NCBI RefSeq assembly: GCF_000146185.1
Contig: NC_012778.1
Span: 1,123,001-1,187,000 of the forward strand
DNA length: 64,000 bases
Origin: [Eubacterium] eligens ATCC 27750
Lineage (GTDB): Bacteria > Bacillota > Clostridia > Lachnospirales > Lachnospiraceae
Direction: 5' to 3'
Shown here: positions 9,403 to 16,824 of the stretch, piece by piece
Layout: every line of letters begins with the position of its first letter
How positions within the stretch are numbered: the stretch's first letter is position 1
Program-made: the position numbers and the translations under genes
Notes under the pieces: generated by a model
What the model saw: the letters and a program-made list of their open reading frames with translations, nothing else
Told to the model about the DNA's origin: nothing
The model's database searches: none

Positions 9403-9760
9403 AAAACTCACTAAAAGCAATATTCTCTTTGTTTTGTAGGTCTTTTTTTACATTTTAAACAATGTGTCTATGCTTGATGACCCACTAAATCTTTGGAATT
9501 GCATGATGTAGTAGGTCTTTTTTTATATTTCTGCTTGGTAAAAGATAATTCTGAAGGATAAAGACCTACTCAATGCCCACTTCTTTCTCATCTAGTAGGT
9601 CTTCTCGCATATTCACGCCTCCTATACGGCTCTAAAAACCTACTCAACACTCACATCTCACTCACTTAGTAGGTCTTCACATTCCAGCTCGCTCCAGCCC
9701 ACTCTAATCCCAGCAAAAAAGACCTACTCAAGCCATCTTTCAAGCTTAATAGTAGGTCTT
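9403..9760. repeat. Five-unit inverted-repeat array in the recA-pncC gap
   Basis: Each unit is a left arm like AAGACCTACT, a 22-23 nt loop, and a right arm AGTAGGTCTT. Arms are at 9403-9412/9435-9444 (degenerate), 9477-9486/9510-9519 (left arm has two changes), 9561-9570/9594-9603, 9635-9644/9668-9677 (one change) and 9719-9728/9751-9760. Unit starts are 74, 84, 74 and 84 bp apart. Loops and inter-unit spacers differ in sequence. The right arms of units 1 and 2 run into T7 on the plus strand. Units 4 and 5 are preceded by A-runs, so on the minus strand they resemble intrinsic terminators; unit 5 lies 60 bp past the pncC stop. The rest of the 9214-9402 gap is AT-rich and I see nothing else in it. 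Confidence 0.85.
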
Positions 9761-9819
9761 CAACGCCATAGCAAATAATATAGTAAATAATATAATAAAA
9801 CTAATAATTACAATAATCT

Positions 9820-10308
9820 CTACCTGTTAGTCTTAATTATATCAAGAACAAACTTAAGTGCTTCCTTCGTAGACTGACACCTTATCGTGTGCCTGTCGCC
9901 TGACAAATCACATTCTTTAACATGTGTCTCACCCTTATAGCAGCATCCAATATACACAAGTCCAACAGGCTTGTCATCTTCTCTTGAAGGTCCTGCAACA
10001 CCTGTTACAGAAACACTGATATCTGCCTTAGATATTCTTACTGCTCCTTCTGCCATCTGGGCAGCAGTTTCAGCACTTACAGCTTTATACTTCTCAAGAG
10101 TCTCATGCTTAACTCCAAGAATACGTTCCTTCGCCTCATTACTATATGTAATATAGCCCTCTTTAAAAATGTCTGAAGCACCGCTTATATTAACTATAGA
10201 CGAAGCAACCATGCCGCCTGTGCATGACTCAGCTGTAGTTATAGTCAGGGATTTGTTCTTTAATGTCTCAACAAGAGCCTTATCAAGACAGCCGAGATAA
10301 TCAACCAT
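9820..10308 (-). CDS. pncC: Nicotinamide-nucleotide amidase (CinA C-terminal domain protein)
   Basis: The 162-residue protein is the stand-alone CinA C-terminal domain. It deamidates nicotinamide mononucleotide to nicotinic acid mononucleotide for NAD recycling. Conserved blocks are the N-terminal LTITTAESCTGGMVAS with the catalytic serine region, ITYSNEAKERILGV, and KPVGLVYIG. The usual TGxAGPGGG loop reads TGVAGPSREDD here, a small departure. No molybdopterin-like CinA N-domain is attached. It starts 2 bp after the pgsA stop, so it is translated from the rimO-pgsA transcript. Its 3' side carries the inverted-repeat array. Confidence 0.88.
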   Translation of the reverse strand: MVDYLGCLDKALVETLKNKSLTITTAESCTGGMVASSIVNISGASDIFKEGYITYSNEAKERILGVKHETLEKYKAVSAETAAQMAEGAVRISKADISVSVTGVAGPSREDDKPVGLVYIGCCYKGETHVKECDLSGDRHTIRCQSTKEALKFVLDIIKTNR

Positions 10309-10310
10309 TA

Positions 10311-10853
10311 TTATTTACCCGAACCTTCCAGAAAAACTTTATAATTCTTTGCAATATAATCAATAAGAGAAATCACTGTCAATCCTAATGATATATATAT
10401 GAGAACAGTATTAATAATATTCATAAATGGTACACTAAGATTAAGAACAAGCATAATAATTGTAATCATCTGAAATGCTGTCTTGAACTTGCCCCAGTAG
10501 CTTGCTGCTATAACAACACCATTATCTGATGCAACAAGTCTGAATCCGCTAATAATAAATTCTCTTGCAATTATAATAATAACAATCCATGCTGCAATTC
10601 TTTCAAGGTCAACAAGTGCAATAAGTGCAGAGCATACTAAAAGCTTATCTGCAAGTGGATCCATAAATTTTCCGAAGTTAGTAACAAGATTATACTTTCT
10701 TGCAATCTTACCATCTAAAAGGTCTGTTAAACTTGCAAGAATAAATATTCCTACTGCAATATATTTGCCACATCCAATGTTAAGATACAGACATATCAGA
10801 AACAAAGGAATCATAATAACTCTTGCAATTGTAAGTTTGTTAGGTAAATTCAT
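10311..10853 (-). CDS. pgsA: CDP-diacylglycerol-glycerol-3-phosphate 3-phosphatidyltransferase
   Basis: PgsA makes phosphatidylglycerol phosphate from CDP-diacylglycerol and glycerol-3-phosphate in the membrane, the committed step to phosphatidylglycerol and cardiolipin. The 180-residue protein has the CDP-alcohol phosphatidyltransferase signature with its four aspartates in DLLDGKIARKYN and FGKFMDPLADK, plus about five or six membrane helices. GGAGGAAAATG in the end of rimO serves as its ribosome site, and the ATG abuts the rimO stop codon. pncC follows after 2 bp, giving a tight three-gene operon. Confidence 0.94.
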   Translation of the reverse strand: MNLPNKLTIARVIMIPLFLICLYLNIGCGKYIAVGIFILASLTDLLDGKIARKYNLVTNFGKFMDPLADKLLVCSALIALVDLERIAAWIVIIIIAREFIISGFRLVASDNGVVIAASYWGKFKTAFQMITIIMLVLNLSVPFMNIINTVLIYISLGLTVISLIDYIAKNYKVFLEGSGK

Positions 10854-12185
10854 TTAAACATTTTCCTCCATTATTCCCATTAAATCATATTCAGTTGAAC
10901 TGGTAATCTTTACAGATACAAAATCTCCTGACATAAGTTCCCTGTCACATTCAAAGAACACCATTCCATCAACATTAGGTGCATCCTTGTACGAACGTCC
11001 GACATAAGTATTGTCCTCTGCAATATAGCCTTCAACCATAACATCAATAGTCTTTCCAACCATTTGTGCTGACTTGTCAATAGATATTTCCTGTTGCAGA
11101 GCCATAAGCTCGTCTCTCCATGTATCCATTATATCCTGGTCAATCTGGTCCGGCATTGTTGCAGCAGGAGTATCCTCTTCTCTTGAATAAGTAAATACAC
11201 CAAGTCTGTCAAACTCAATTTCATCAATAAATTCCATAACCTCTTCATGGTCAGCCTGTGTCTCTCCCGGGAAGCCGGCAATAAGAGTTGTTCTTAATGC
11301 AATGTCCGGAATCTCTTTTCTCAGCTTCGCAACAATATCAAGAAGCTCCTGCTTATCTGTCTTTCTTCCCATGCGCTTTAATACATTATCACTTGCATGC
11401 TGGATTGGCATATCAAGATAATGACAGACTTTAGGCTCATTCTTAATAGCCTCGATAAGCTCATCATTAATCTCTTCCGGATAACAGTACTGAATTCTTA
11501 TCCATTTGAGGTCTTCAATCTTGGCAAGCTCATGTATAAGCATTGGAAGTGATTTCTTTCCGTAAAGGTCTGTTCCATAAAGAGTTGTCTCCTGTGCTAC
11601 AAGTATAAGCTCTTTTGCTCCATTGTGTACAAGGTGCTTTGCCTGCTCCACAAGATACTCAACAGGATAACTTCTGAAATTGCCACGAACCTTAGGAATT
11701 ATACAGTATGTACAATGCTTATCGCATCCTTCCGCTATCTTAAGGTACTCAAAATATCCCGGCGTAGTAATAATTCTCTTTTCTTTAACAATAGGAAGTC
11801 TGTTGGCATCATCAACGACATTAAAGCCCTTACCTTCAAGCACTGAAGTAACAACCTCCGCAATCTTGTCATAAGAAGTTGTTCCTAAAAATGCATCAAC
11901 CTCCGGAATCTCTTTGATAATCTCATCCTTATATCTGTGAGCAAGGCATCCTGTAACAATAAGTGCCTTACACACAGCATCTTCCTTGTGCTGTGCCATC
12001 TCAAGTATCGTGTTGATACTCTCCTGCTTGGCATCACCAATAAAACAGCATGTATTGACAACAATAACATCTGCCTGTGTTTCATCATCTGTAAACTCAA
12101 AGCCCTTATCGTTAAGGATTCCAAGCATATTCTCTGTATCTACAAGGTTTTTATCACAACCTAAAGATGCAAACATAATCTTCAT
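10854..12185 (-). CDS. rimO: Ribosomal protein S12 (aspartate-C3)-methylthiotransferase
   Basis: RimO is a radical-SAM enzyme with two iron-sulfur clusters that methylthiolates an aspartate of ribosomal protein S12. The N-terminal UPF0004 cysteines are in SLGCDKNLVDTEN, NTCCFIGDAKQES and TGCLAHRY. The radical-SAM CxxxCxxC motif is CDKHCTYC, and a TRAM RNA-binding domain ends the protein. I choose the ATG ending at 12185 (443 residues, usual for the family). The frame opens 33 codons earlier, but that extension is non-homologous and the GGAGG site lies between the two. It is first in a rimO-pgsA-pncC operon. A second methylthiotransferase (mtaB) is encoded at 47145-48485. Confidence 0.94.
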   Translation of the reverse strand: MKIMFASLGCDKNLVDTENMLGILNDKGFEFTDDETQADVIVVNTCCFIGDAKQESINTILEMAQHKEDAVCKALIVTGCLAHRYKDEIIKEIPEVDAFLGTTSYDKIAEVVTSVLEGKGFNVVDDANRLPIVKEKRIITTPGYFEYLKIAEGCDKHCTYCIIPKVRGNFRSYPVEYLVEQAKHLVHNGAKELILVAQETTLYGTDLYGKKSLPMLIHELAKIEDLKWIRIQYCYPEEINDELIEAIKNEPKVCHYLDMPIQHASDNVLKRMGRKTDKQELLDIVAKLRKEIPDIALRTTLIAGFPGETQADHEEVMEFIDEIEFDRLGVFTYSREEDTPAATMPDQIDQDIMDTWRDELMALQQEISIDKSAQMVGKTIDVMVEGYIAEDNTYVGRSYKDAPNVDGMVFFECDRELMSGDFVSVKITSSTEYDLMGIMEENV

Positions 12186-12358
12186 ATACTGCATTACCTC
12201 CTGCATAGTACTCCTCATTGTAACACATTTTTTGCAAATGTAAACATATCCCTTACATAATCTGACCATATAAAACATTATCAAACTGGCACTTTTAATA
12301 AGCCCTGAATTGTACTATTCTTTGCTGAAAATATGAATCAAAGGAGAAAAAGATAATT

Positions 12359-13126
12359 ATGAAAGACAAAAAAACAGGTTTAATCCAGACATTAATTGGT
12401 GCTATTATTCTTGTTATCGGTATTGTGTTATGTGTCAACACATACATAGTAAAAGGTAATAAAGCATACGCATTTTCACTTCTTGTAACAATCCTTGGCA
12501 TTGTTATTCTTATTGCCGGATTATACAGAACATTTTCAAAGAAAGAGAGAAAGCCTGTAGACGCAAAGGTTATTGCACAGGCTGCTTTGTGTGCCGCACT
12601 CTGCTATGTTGGTGCAACATTTATAAAGATAGACATTCCTGTTGGAACAGAAAGAACCATGTTCCACTTTGGTAATGTATTCTGCGTTCTTGCAGCTTTA
12701 CTTATCGGTGGCGAATGGGGTGGTCTTTCCGGAGCAATCGGCATGACAATAAGTGATTTGTCAACAGCCTATGTAACAAGCGCTCCTAAGACATTTATTC
12801 TTAAGTTATGTATCGGTCTTATCGTTGGTTTTGTAGCACATAAGCTCTTCCACCTTTCTAAGGAACATTCTGCAAAATATGTTACTGTTGCTACTGTTGT
12901 ATCAAGCATATGCGGTATGGCATTCAATATTGTTGCTGACCCTGTAGTCGGATATTTCTATAAGACATACCTTCTTGGTGTGCCTCAGGACCTTGCCAAA
13001 ACACTTGCTAAAATAGGTGCGATAACCACATCTGTTAATGCAGTTATCGCTGTTATAGTTGCTTCAATCATATATCTTGCATTAAGACCAGCTATGAAAA
13101 AGCTGAATATGTTGAGAGATTTATAA
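12359..13126 (+). CDS. ECF transporter S-component-like membrane protein
   Basis: This 255-residue integral membrane protein has two N-terminal helices (residues ~10-28 and 40-58), a basic linker, and a five- to six-helix domain. That domain resembles ECF-type substrate-binding (S) components: ALCAALCYVGATFIKI, the FHFGNVFCVLAALLIGGEWGGLSGAIGM block and SDLSTAYVTSAPKTF. S-components capture a vitamin or other micronutrient and dock onto a shared EcfAA'T energising module, which is not encoded in this window. The substrate cannot be assigned and no riboswitch is visible upstream. AAGGAG at 12341-12346 fixes the start. The two extra N-terminal helices are unusual for a plain S-component. A GC-rich hairpin follows the gene. 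Confidence 0.75.
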   Translation: MKDKKTGLIQTLIGAIILVIGIVLCVNTYIVKGNKAYAFSLLVTILGIVILIAGLYRTFSKKERKPVDAKVIAQAALCAALCYVGATFIKIDIPVGTERTMFHFGNVFCVLAALLIGGEWGGLSGAIGMTISDLSTAYVTSAPKTFILKLCIGLIVGFVAHKLFHLSKEHSAKYVTVATVVSSICGMAFNIVADPVVGYFYKTYLLGVPQDLAKTLAKIGAITTSVNAVIAVIVASIIYLALRPAMKKLNMLRDL

Positions 13127-13135
13127 AATATTTTT

Positions 13136-13164
13136 CGCCGCTTTGCTTTTCCTGCAGGGCGGCG
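13136..13164 (+). terminator. GC-rich hairpin after the ECF S-component gene
   Basis: CGCCGC (13136-13141) pairs with GCGGCG (13159-13164) just past the stop codon. The downstream T-tract (TTAAATTTC) is weak, so termination is only likely. Confidence 0.45.
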
Positions 13165-13303
13165 GTTAAATTTCTATATTTGCATTTATATTTTAAATTT
13201 CAATTGACTTTTATCTATGATTATAGTATTTTTATAAAATAAATGGTTTTTCACTGGGTAGGGATTATTCCTGACAGGACTTGCTCGTTTCTTTTTTTAT
13301 TTC

Positions 13304-13331
13304 TAAAAAAACAGGTATATTTCAACCTGTT
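13304..13331 (-). terminator. Intrinsic terminator of the RlmCD-type gene
   Basis: AACAGGT (13310-13316) and its complement (13325-13331) form a hairpin followed on the minus strand by seven U residues, about 58 bp beyond the stop codon. Confidence 0.75.
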
Positions 13332-13389
13332 CTTTCCATACTTATTATATTAAATTGCTATATATCCAATCTTACCTTAATTTCATAAC

Positions 13390-14559
13390 CTAAGCTTTTC
13401 GAGACAATAAAATCACATTTTCAACATGCTCCGTATGCGGAAACAAATCAAATGGCTGACATGCCGTAACCTTATATCCACCCTTAATCAGCACCTTTAT
13501 ATCCCTTGCCTGTGTATCAGGTCCGCATGAAATGTACACAATCCTGTCTGGCTTAATCTTAAGAAGAGAATTAAGAAATTCCGGTGTGCTTCCGCTTCTT
13601 GGCGGATCCATGATAACAACATCTGCCTTTGCATTTTTTGCATACTCAACAAGGAAATCTCCTGCGTCAGCATTAACAAATGTGACATTCTTTATATTGT
13701 TAATTGAAGCATTTATCTTAGCATCTGATACAGCTTCTGAATTAAGCTCAACTCCTATAACTTTGCCAGCCTTTTTTGAGGCGACTATTCCAATAGTACC
13801 AATTCCGCAATATGCATCAATTACAGTGTCATTTTTTGATATATCAGCAAGCTGGATTGCCTTTTTGTACAGCTTTTCAGTCTGCTGGTGGTTAATCTGA
13901 TAGAATGATGTCGGGCTTATTCTGAACCTGCAGCCACACAGCACATCCTCAATATAACCTTTTCCCTTAAGAACAATATTTCTATTTCCAAGCACCATGC
14001 TTGTGCGTCTGTCGTTAATATTCTGCACAATCGTAGTAATTTTCGGATGCTTTTCACATAACACCTTGAGAAAATTATTCTTTGATGGAAATGCGACTCC
14101 TGCTGTAACAATAACAAGCATAATCTCCTTTGTCGAAAATCCTTTTCTTAAAAGAATGTGTCGGATCATTCCCTTTCCCGCATCTTCGTCATATGGCTGA
14201 TATTTAAATGAAGCTATTAGTTCTTTAATATCCTTAATAATGTCTGTACACTGTGAATCTTCAATCATACAGTCCGATGTATCAACTATTCTGTGGCTGT
14301 TTTCCTCGTAGGTTCCTGCTATTACATTTCTGGAATCATCAAGTCCTACAACTGCATGAACTTTATTGCGGTAATGTATTGGTCTGTACATTCCTACAAT
14401 ATCATCAACTTTTACATATTCGCCAAAAAGTTCTTCAATGTACTTCTGCTTAACTGCAAGTTCATTGTCATATTTCATCCCGGCATAATCACAGCCACCG
14501 CATTTTTCTGAAAATGCACAGTGAATCCGTCTTTCTTTCTCATCATATCTATTCGTCAT
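13390..14559 (-). CDS. 23S rRNA (uracil-5-)-methyltransferase, RlmCD/RumA-TrmA family
   Basis: This SAM-dependent enzyme makes 5-methyluridine in RNA, most likely at one or two 23S rRNA uridines. The 389 residues lack the N-terminal TRAM domain found in longer relatives. The iron-sulfur cysteines are in HCAFSEKCGGCDY, with a fourth in TSDCMIED. The SAM site is VIDAYCGIGTIGI. The catalytic nucleophile is the cysteine in IVYISCGPDTQARD, and the general-base region is QPFDLFPHTEHVE. The exact target uridine cannot be told from sequence. AGGAG lies about 12 nt before the ATG. Its upstream region holds copy A of a terminator-linked repeat. Confidence 0.87.
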   Translation of the reverse strand: MTNRYDEKERRIHCAFSEKCGGCDYAGMKYDNELAVKQKYIEELFGEYVKVDDIVGMYRPIHYRNKVHAVVGLDDSRNVIAGTYEENSHRIVDTSDCMIEDSQCTDIIKDIKELIASFKYQPYDEDAGKGMIRHILLRKGFSTKEIMLVIVTAGVAFPSKNNFLKVLCEKHPKITTIVQNINDRRTSMVLGNRNIVLKGKGYIEDVLCGCRFRISPTSFYQINHQQTEKLYKKAIQLADISKNDTVIDAYCGIGTIGIVASKKAGKVIGVELNSEAVSDAKINASINNIKNVTFVNADAGDFLVEYAKNAKADVVIMDPPRSGSTPEFLNSLLKIKPDRIVYISCGPDTQARDIKVLIKGGYKVTACQPFDLFPHTEHVENVILLSRKA

Positions 14560-14592
14560 AAAATATTTAACTCCTCATCTCTCCTCATGCTT

Positions 14593-14645
14593 GTAGCTCA
14601 TACTCAAGATTATCGTTATGTCTTGCCTTAGCTACTCGCACAAAA
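14593..14645 (-). repeat. Dispersed terminator-linked element, short copy A
   Basis: On the minus strand this begins directly after the U-tract of the rpoZ terminator with TTTTGTGCGAGTAGC and ends in GAGTATGAGCT. It matches both ends of copy B (21091-21220) but lacks the central palindrome. It lies between the rpoZ terminator and the RlmCD-type gene. Confidence 0.6.
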
Positions 14646-14675
14646 GGGCAACCGCCCATACAAGCAGTTGCCCTT
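14644..14675 (-). terminator. Terminator of the gmk-rpoZ operon
   Basis: AAGGGCAAC (14644-14652) pairs with GTTGCCCTT (14667-14675), followed by a short U-tract on the minus strand, 18 bp past the rpoZ stop. Confidence 0.8.
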
Positions 14676-14693
14676 AACATCAGTCTTTGTTAA

Positions 14694-15074
14694 TTATAAT
14701 GAAGTATTCTCGTCTGTACTTCCAAGAATCTTAACCTTACCTTCGCAGAATTCTTTAACTGCGATTGATAATGGCTTGTCTTTCTCTGAACATCTTACAA
14801 GAGGAGTTCCAACCTGAAGCTTTCTCTCATCTTCCTTAGAGATTCTCTTCTCCTCAACCTTATCCTTGTCCTTTTCTTTCTCTTTTTCCTTGTTGCTTGC
14901 TTCAATTCTTGCCTTGGCAATCTTCTCCTCAACGCTTCTTGCATCGATGATTTCCTTAGCTCTGTTAGCAGTTGCCTTAACAATTGAATATCTGCTCTGT
15001 ACTAAAGGCTGCTCGCCCTCTTCAACCTCACTGTTAATTACAGCCATTAATTCAGTATACGATGGATGTATCAT
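14694..15074 (-). CDS. rpoZ: RNA polymerase omega subunit with charged insert
   Basis: Omega supports assembly and stability of RNA polymerase. The N-terminal half carries the family core (INSEVEEGEQPLVQSRYSIVKATANRAKEII). A strongly charged Lys/Glu/Asp run at residues ~60-87 follows, and then a C-terminal conserved region (PLSIAVKEFCEGKVKIL). At 126 residues it is longer than the usual 60-90, and the extra length is mainly the charged run. AAGGAG precedes the ATG. It lies 4 bp behind gmk, the normal gmk-rpoZ pairing, and ends at a good terminator. Confidence 0.9.
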   Translation of the reverse strand: MIHPSYTELMAVINSEVEEGEQPLVQSRYSIVKATANRAKEIIDARSVEEKIAKARIEASNKEKEKEKDKDKVEEKRISKEDERKLQVGTPLVRCSEKDKPLSIAVKEFCEGKVKILGSTDENTSL

Positions 15075-15078
15075 TATA

Positions 15079-15708
15079 TTATTCTCCTTTCGAATAAACC
15101 TTTAATTCTTCTTTAATATTATTAATCAGTCCAAGATTATACTTAGCTTTCATCTTCTCAGATAACACAATATCATGAATACGGCCGACACATAAATCGA
15201 CTTCATCATTGATAACTATGTAATCATAATCCTCAACACCTTCTGCTTCCTCTGCTGCTCTTGAAAGACGGGCTTTAATTGTCGCCTCATCTTCTGTTCC
15301 TCTGCCACGGAGTCTCTTTTCAAGTTCTGCCGCTGACGGTGGTGTTATAAACATAAGCACTGCATCCGGGAACATTCTCTTGATATTCATGGCACCCTGT
15401 ATCTCAATCTCAAGAATAACATTGTTACCCTTATCAAGCTGTTCTTCAACATATGCCTTTGGTGTTCCGTAATAATTGCCAACATACTGTGCATGCTCTA
15501 TTAAAGCATCTTCAGCAATCATCTTCTCGAATTCTTCTACAGTCTTAAAGAAATATTCTCTTCCATCAGCTTCGCCTTCTCTTGGCTTTCTTGTTGTAGC
15601 TGATATAGAAAGTGAATACTCGTCATGAAGCTCTAAAAGTCGCTTCATAACAGTTCCTTTTCCTGCACCAGAAAATCCTGAAATAACTAATAATAGTCCT
15701 TTGCTCAT
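15079..15708 (-). CDS. gmk: Guanylate kinase
   Basis: Gmk phosphorylates GMP to GDP with ATP. The 209 residues include the P-loop SGFSGAGKGT, the GMP-binding block SISATTRKPREGEADGREYFF, and the lid arginines in KRLRGRGTEDEATIKARLSRA. The start follows a GAGG ribosome site. rpoZ follows after 4 bp. In many Firmicutes the order is yicC-remA-gmk-rpoZ; here the 104 bp between yicC and gmk contain no remA-like frame. Confidence 0.96.
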   Translation of the reverse strand: MSKGLLLVISGFSGAGKGTVMKRLLELHDEYSLSISATTRKPREGEADGREYFFKTVEEFEKMIAEDALIEHAQYVGNYYGTPKAYVEEQLDKGNNVILEIEIQGAMNIKRMFPDAVLMFITPPSAAELEKRLRGRGTEDEATIKARLSRAAEEAEGVEDYDYIVINDEVDLCVGRIHDIVLSEKMKAKYNLGLINNIKEELKVYSKGE

Positions 15709-15812
15709 ATAATTACCTCATTCTGCACATAAAGTGCACAAGTTATTATACCTAACAAGCCCGAAACAATCAAGTAAATTTAATCAAAACCAATTAAAAA
15801 TATATTGAAAGC

Positions 15813-16691
15813 CTACTCAATGTTCTGAATCTGCTCTCTTACCTTCTCAATCTCAGTCTTTAAGTCAATAGCTGCATTAGATATCTCAATGTCATTAGCC
15901 TTAGATAGAGTTGTGTTAGCCTCTCTGTTCATCTCCTGTGCAATGAAATCCATCTTTCTTCCAATGCCGCCATCCTCGTTAAGACATTTTCTTGCATGCT
16001 CGATATGGCTTCTTAATCTTACAGTTTCTTCGTCAACACATATCTTGTCTGCGTATATAATAACCTCTGTTGCGATTCTGCTCTCATCAATAGTTGTATC
16101 GCCAAGAAGTTCTTTAACCTTACTCTCTAACTTGCTGCGGTATTCCTTCATAATTTCAGGACTTCTCTTTTCAACAAATGCAACAAGCTCCTCCATGTGG
16201 TCTAACTTTCCTAAAAGATCTTTCTTAAGATTCTCACCTTCAAGAATTCTTGTATTAACAAACTGTTCTAAGGCTGCCTTCATGGCTTCCTCTATAAAAT
16301 GCCACAGCTCCTCTTCGTCTTCCTGCACTTCATCCATTGTGATAACCTCTGGAAATCTGGCAAGACCTCCAACAGTCATATCATTTTTAAGATTGTATTT
16401 TTCGGACATATTATTAAATATAGCCATATATTCATCAGCTATATTCTGGTTGAACTTAAGATTAACCTGACTTTCTGAATCATCCTCATAATTAATAAAT
16501 ATATCAATCTTGCCTCTTGTTGCATACTTCTTAAGTAAGTCTCTCATTCTGCTCTCGAATACATTAAGCTTCTTAGGCATCTTGATACCTGCTTCAAGAT
16601 ATCTGTGATTAACTGACTTAATCTCAACTGAAATTTTTCTGTTACCTTTAACTATTTCACTCCGGCCAAAGCCTGTCATACTTTTAATCAT
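15813..16691 (-). CDS. YicC-family endoribonuclease
   Basis: The 292-residue protein is full length for the YicC/YloC family, shown elsewhere to act as an endoribonuclease. Family hallmarks are the N-terminal MIKSMTGFGR, KSVNHRYLE, and the C-terminal block GGIGRKMDFIAQEMNREANTTLSKAND with the conserved acidic and basic residues thought to be catalytic (PF03755 and DUF1732 parts). GAAGGA precedes the ATG. It is divergent from rqcH and lies 104 bp upstream of gmk on the same strand, probably in one operon. Confidence 0.92.
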   Translation of the reverse strand: MIKSMTGFGRSEIVKGNRKISVEIKSVNHRYLEAGIKMPKKLNVFESRMRDLLKKYATRGKIDIFINYEDDSESQVNLKFNQNIADEYMAIFNNMSEKYNLKNDMTVGGLARFPEVITMDEVQEDEEELWHFIEEAMKAALEQFVNTRILEGENLKKDLLGKLDHMEELVAFVEKRSPEIMKEYRSKLESKVKELLGDTTIDESRIATEVIIYADKICVDEETVRLRSHIEHARKCLNEDGGIGRKMDFIAQEMNREANTTLSKANDIEISNAAIDLKTEIEKVREQIQNIE

Positions 16692-16824
16692 TGTTTCTAT
16701 CCTTCCATTCGCATATAATGCTTAGGAAAGTATACCAATTTTTGTGAAAGATAACAAGACTTACAGCAATAAGTATGTTAATATAATGCAATAAGATTAA
16801 TGAATATTAATTAAAGGAGACATT

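Noticed and set aside
9403..9760. CRISPR array
   Set aside because: Repeats are 10 bp and alternate in orientation, spacers are of two size classes, and no cas gene or leader is nearby.
14866..15105. Rightward 79-codon hydrophobic frame opposite rpoZ
   Set aside because: It is the complement of the Lys/Glu-rich run in rpoZ, which always reads as a Ser/Phe/Leu-rich frame.
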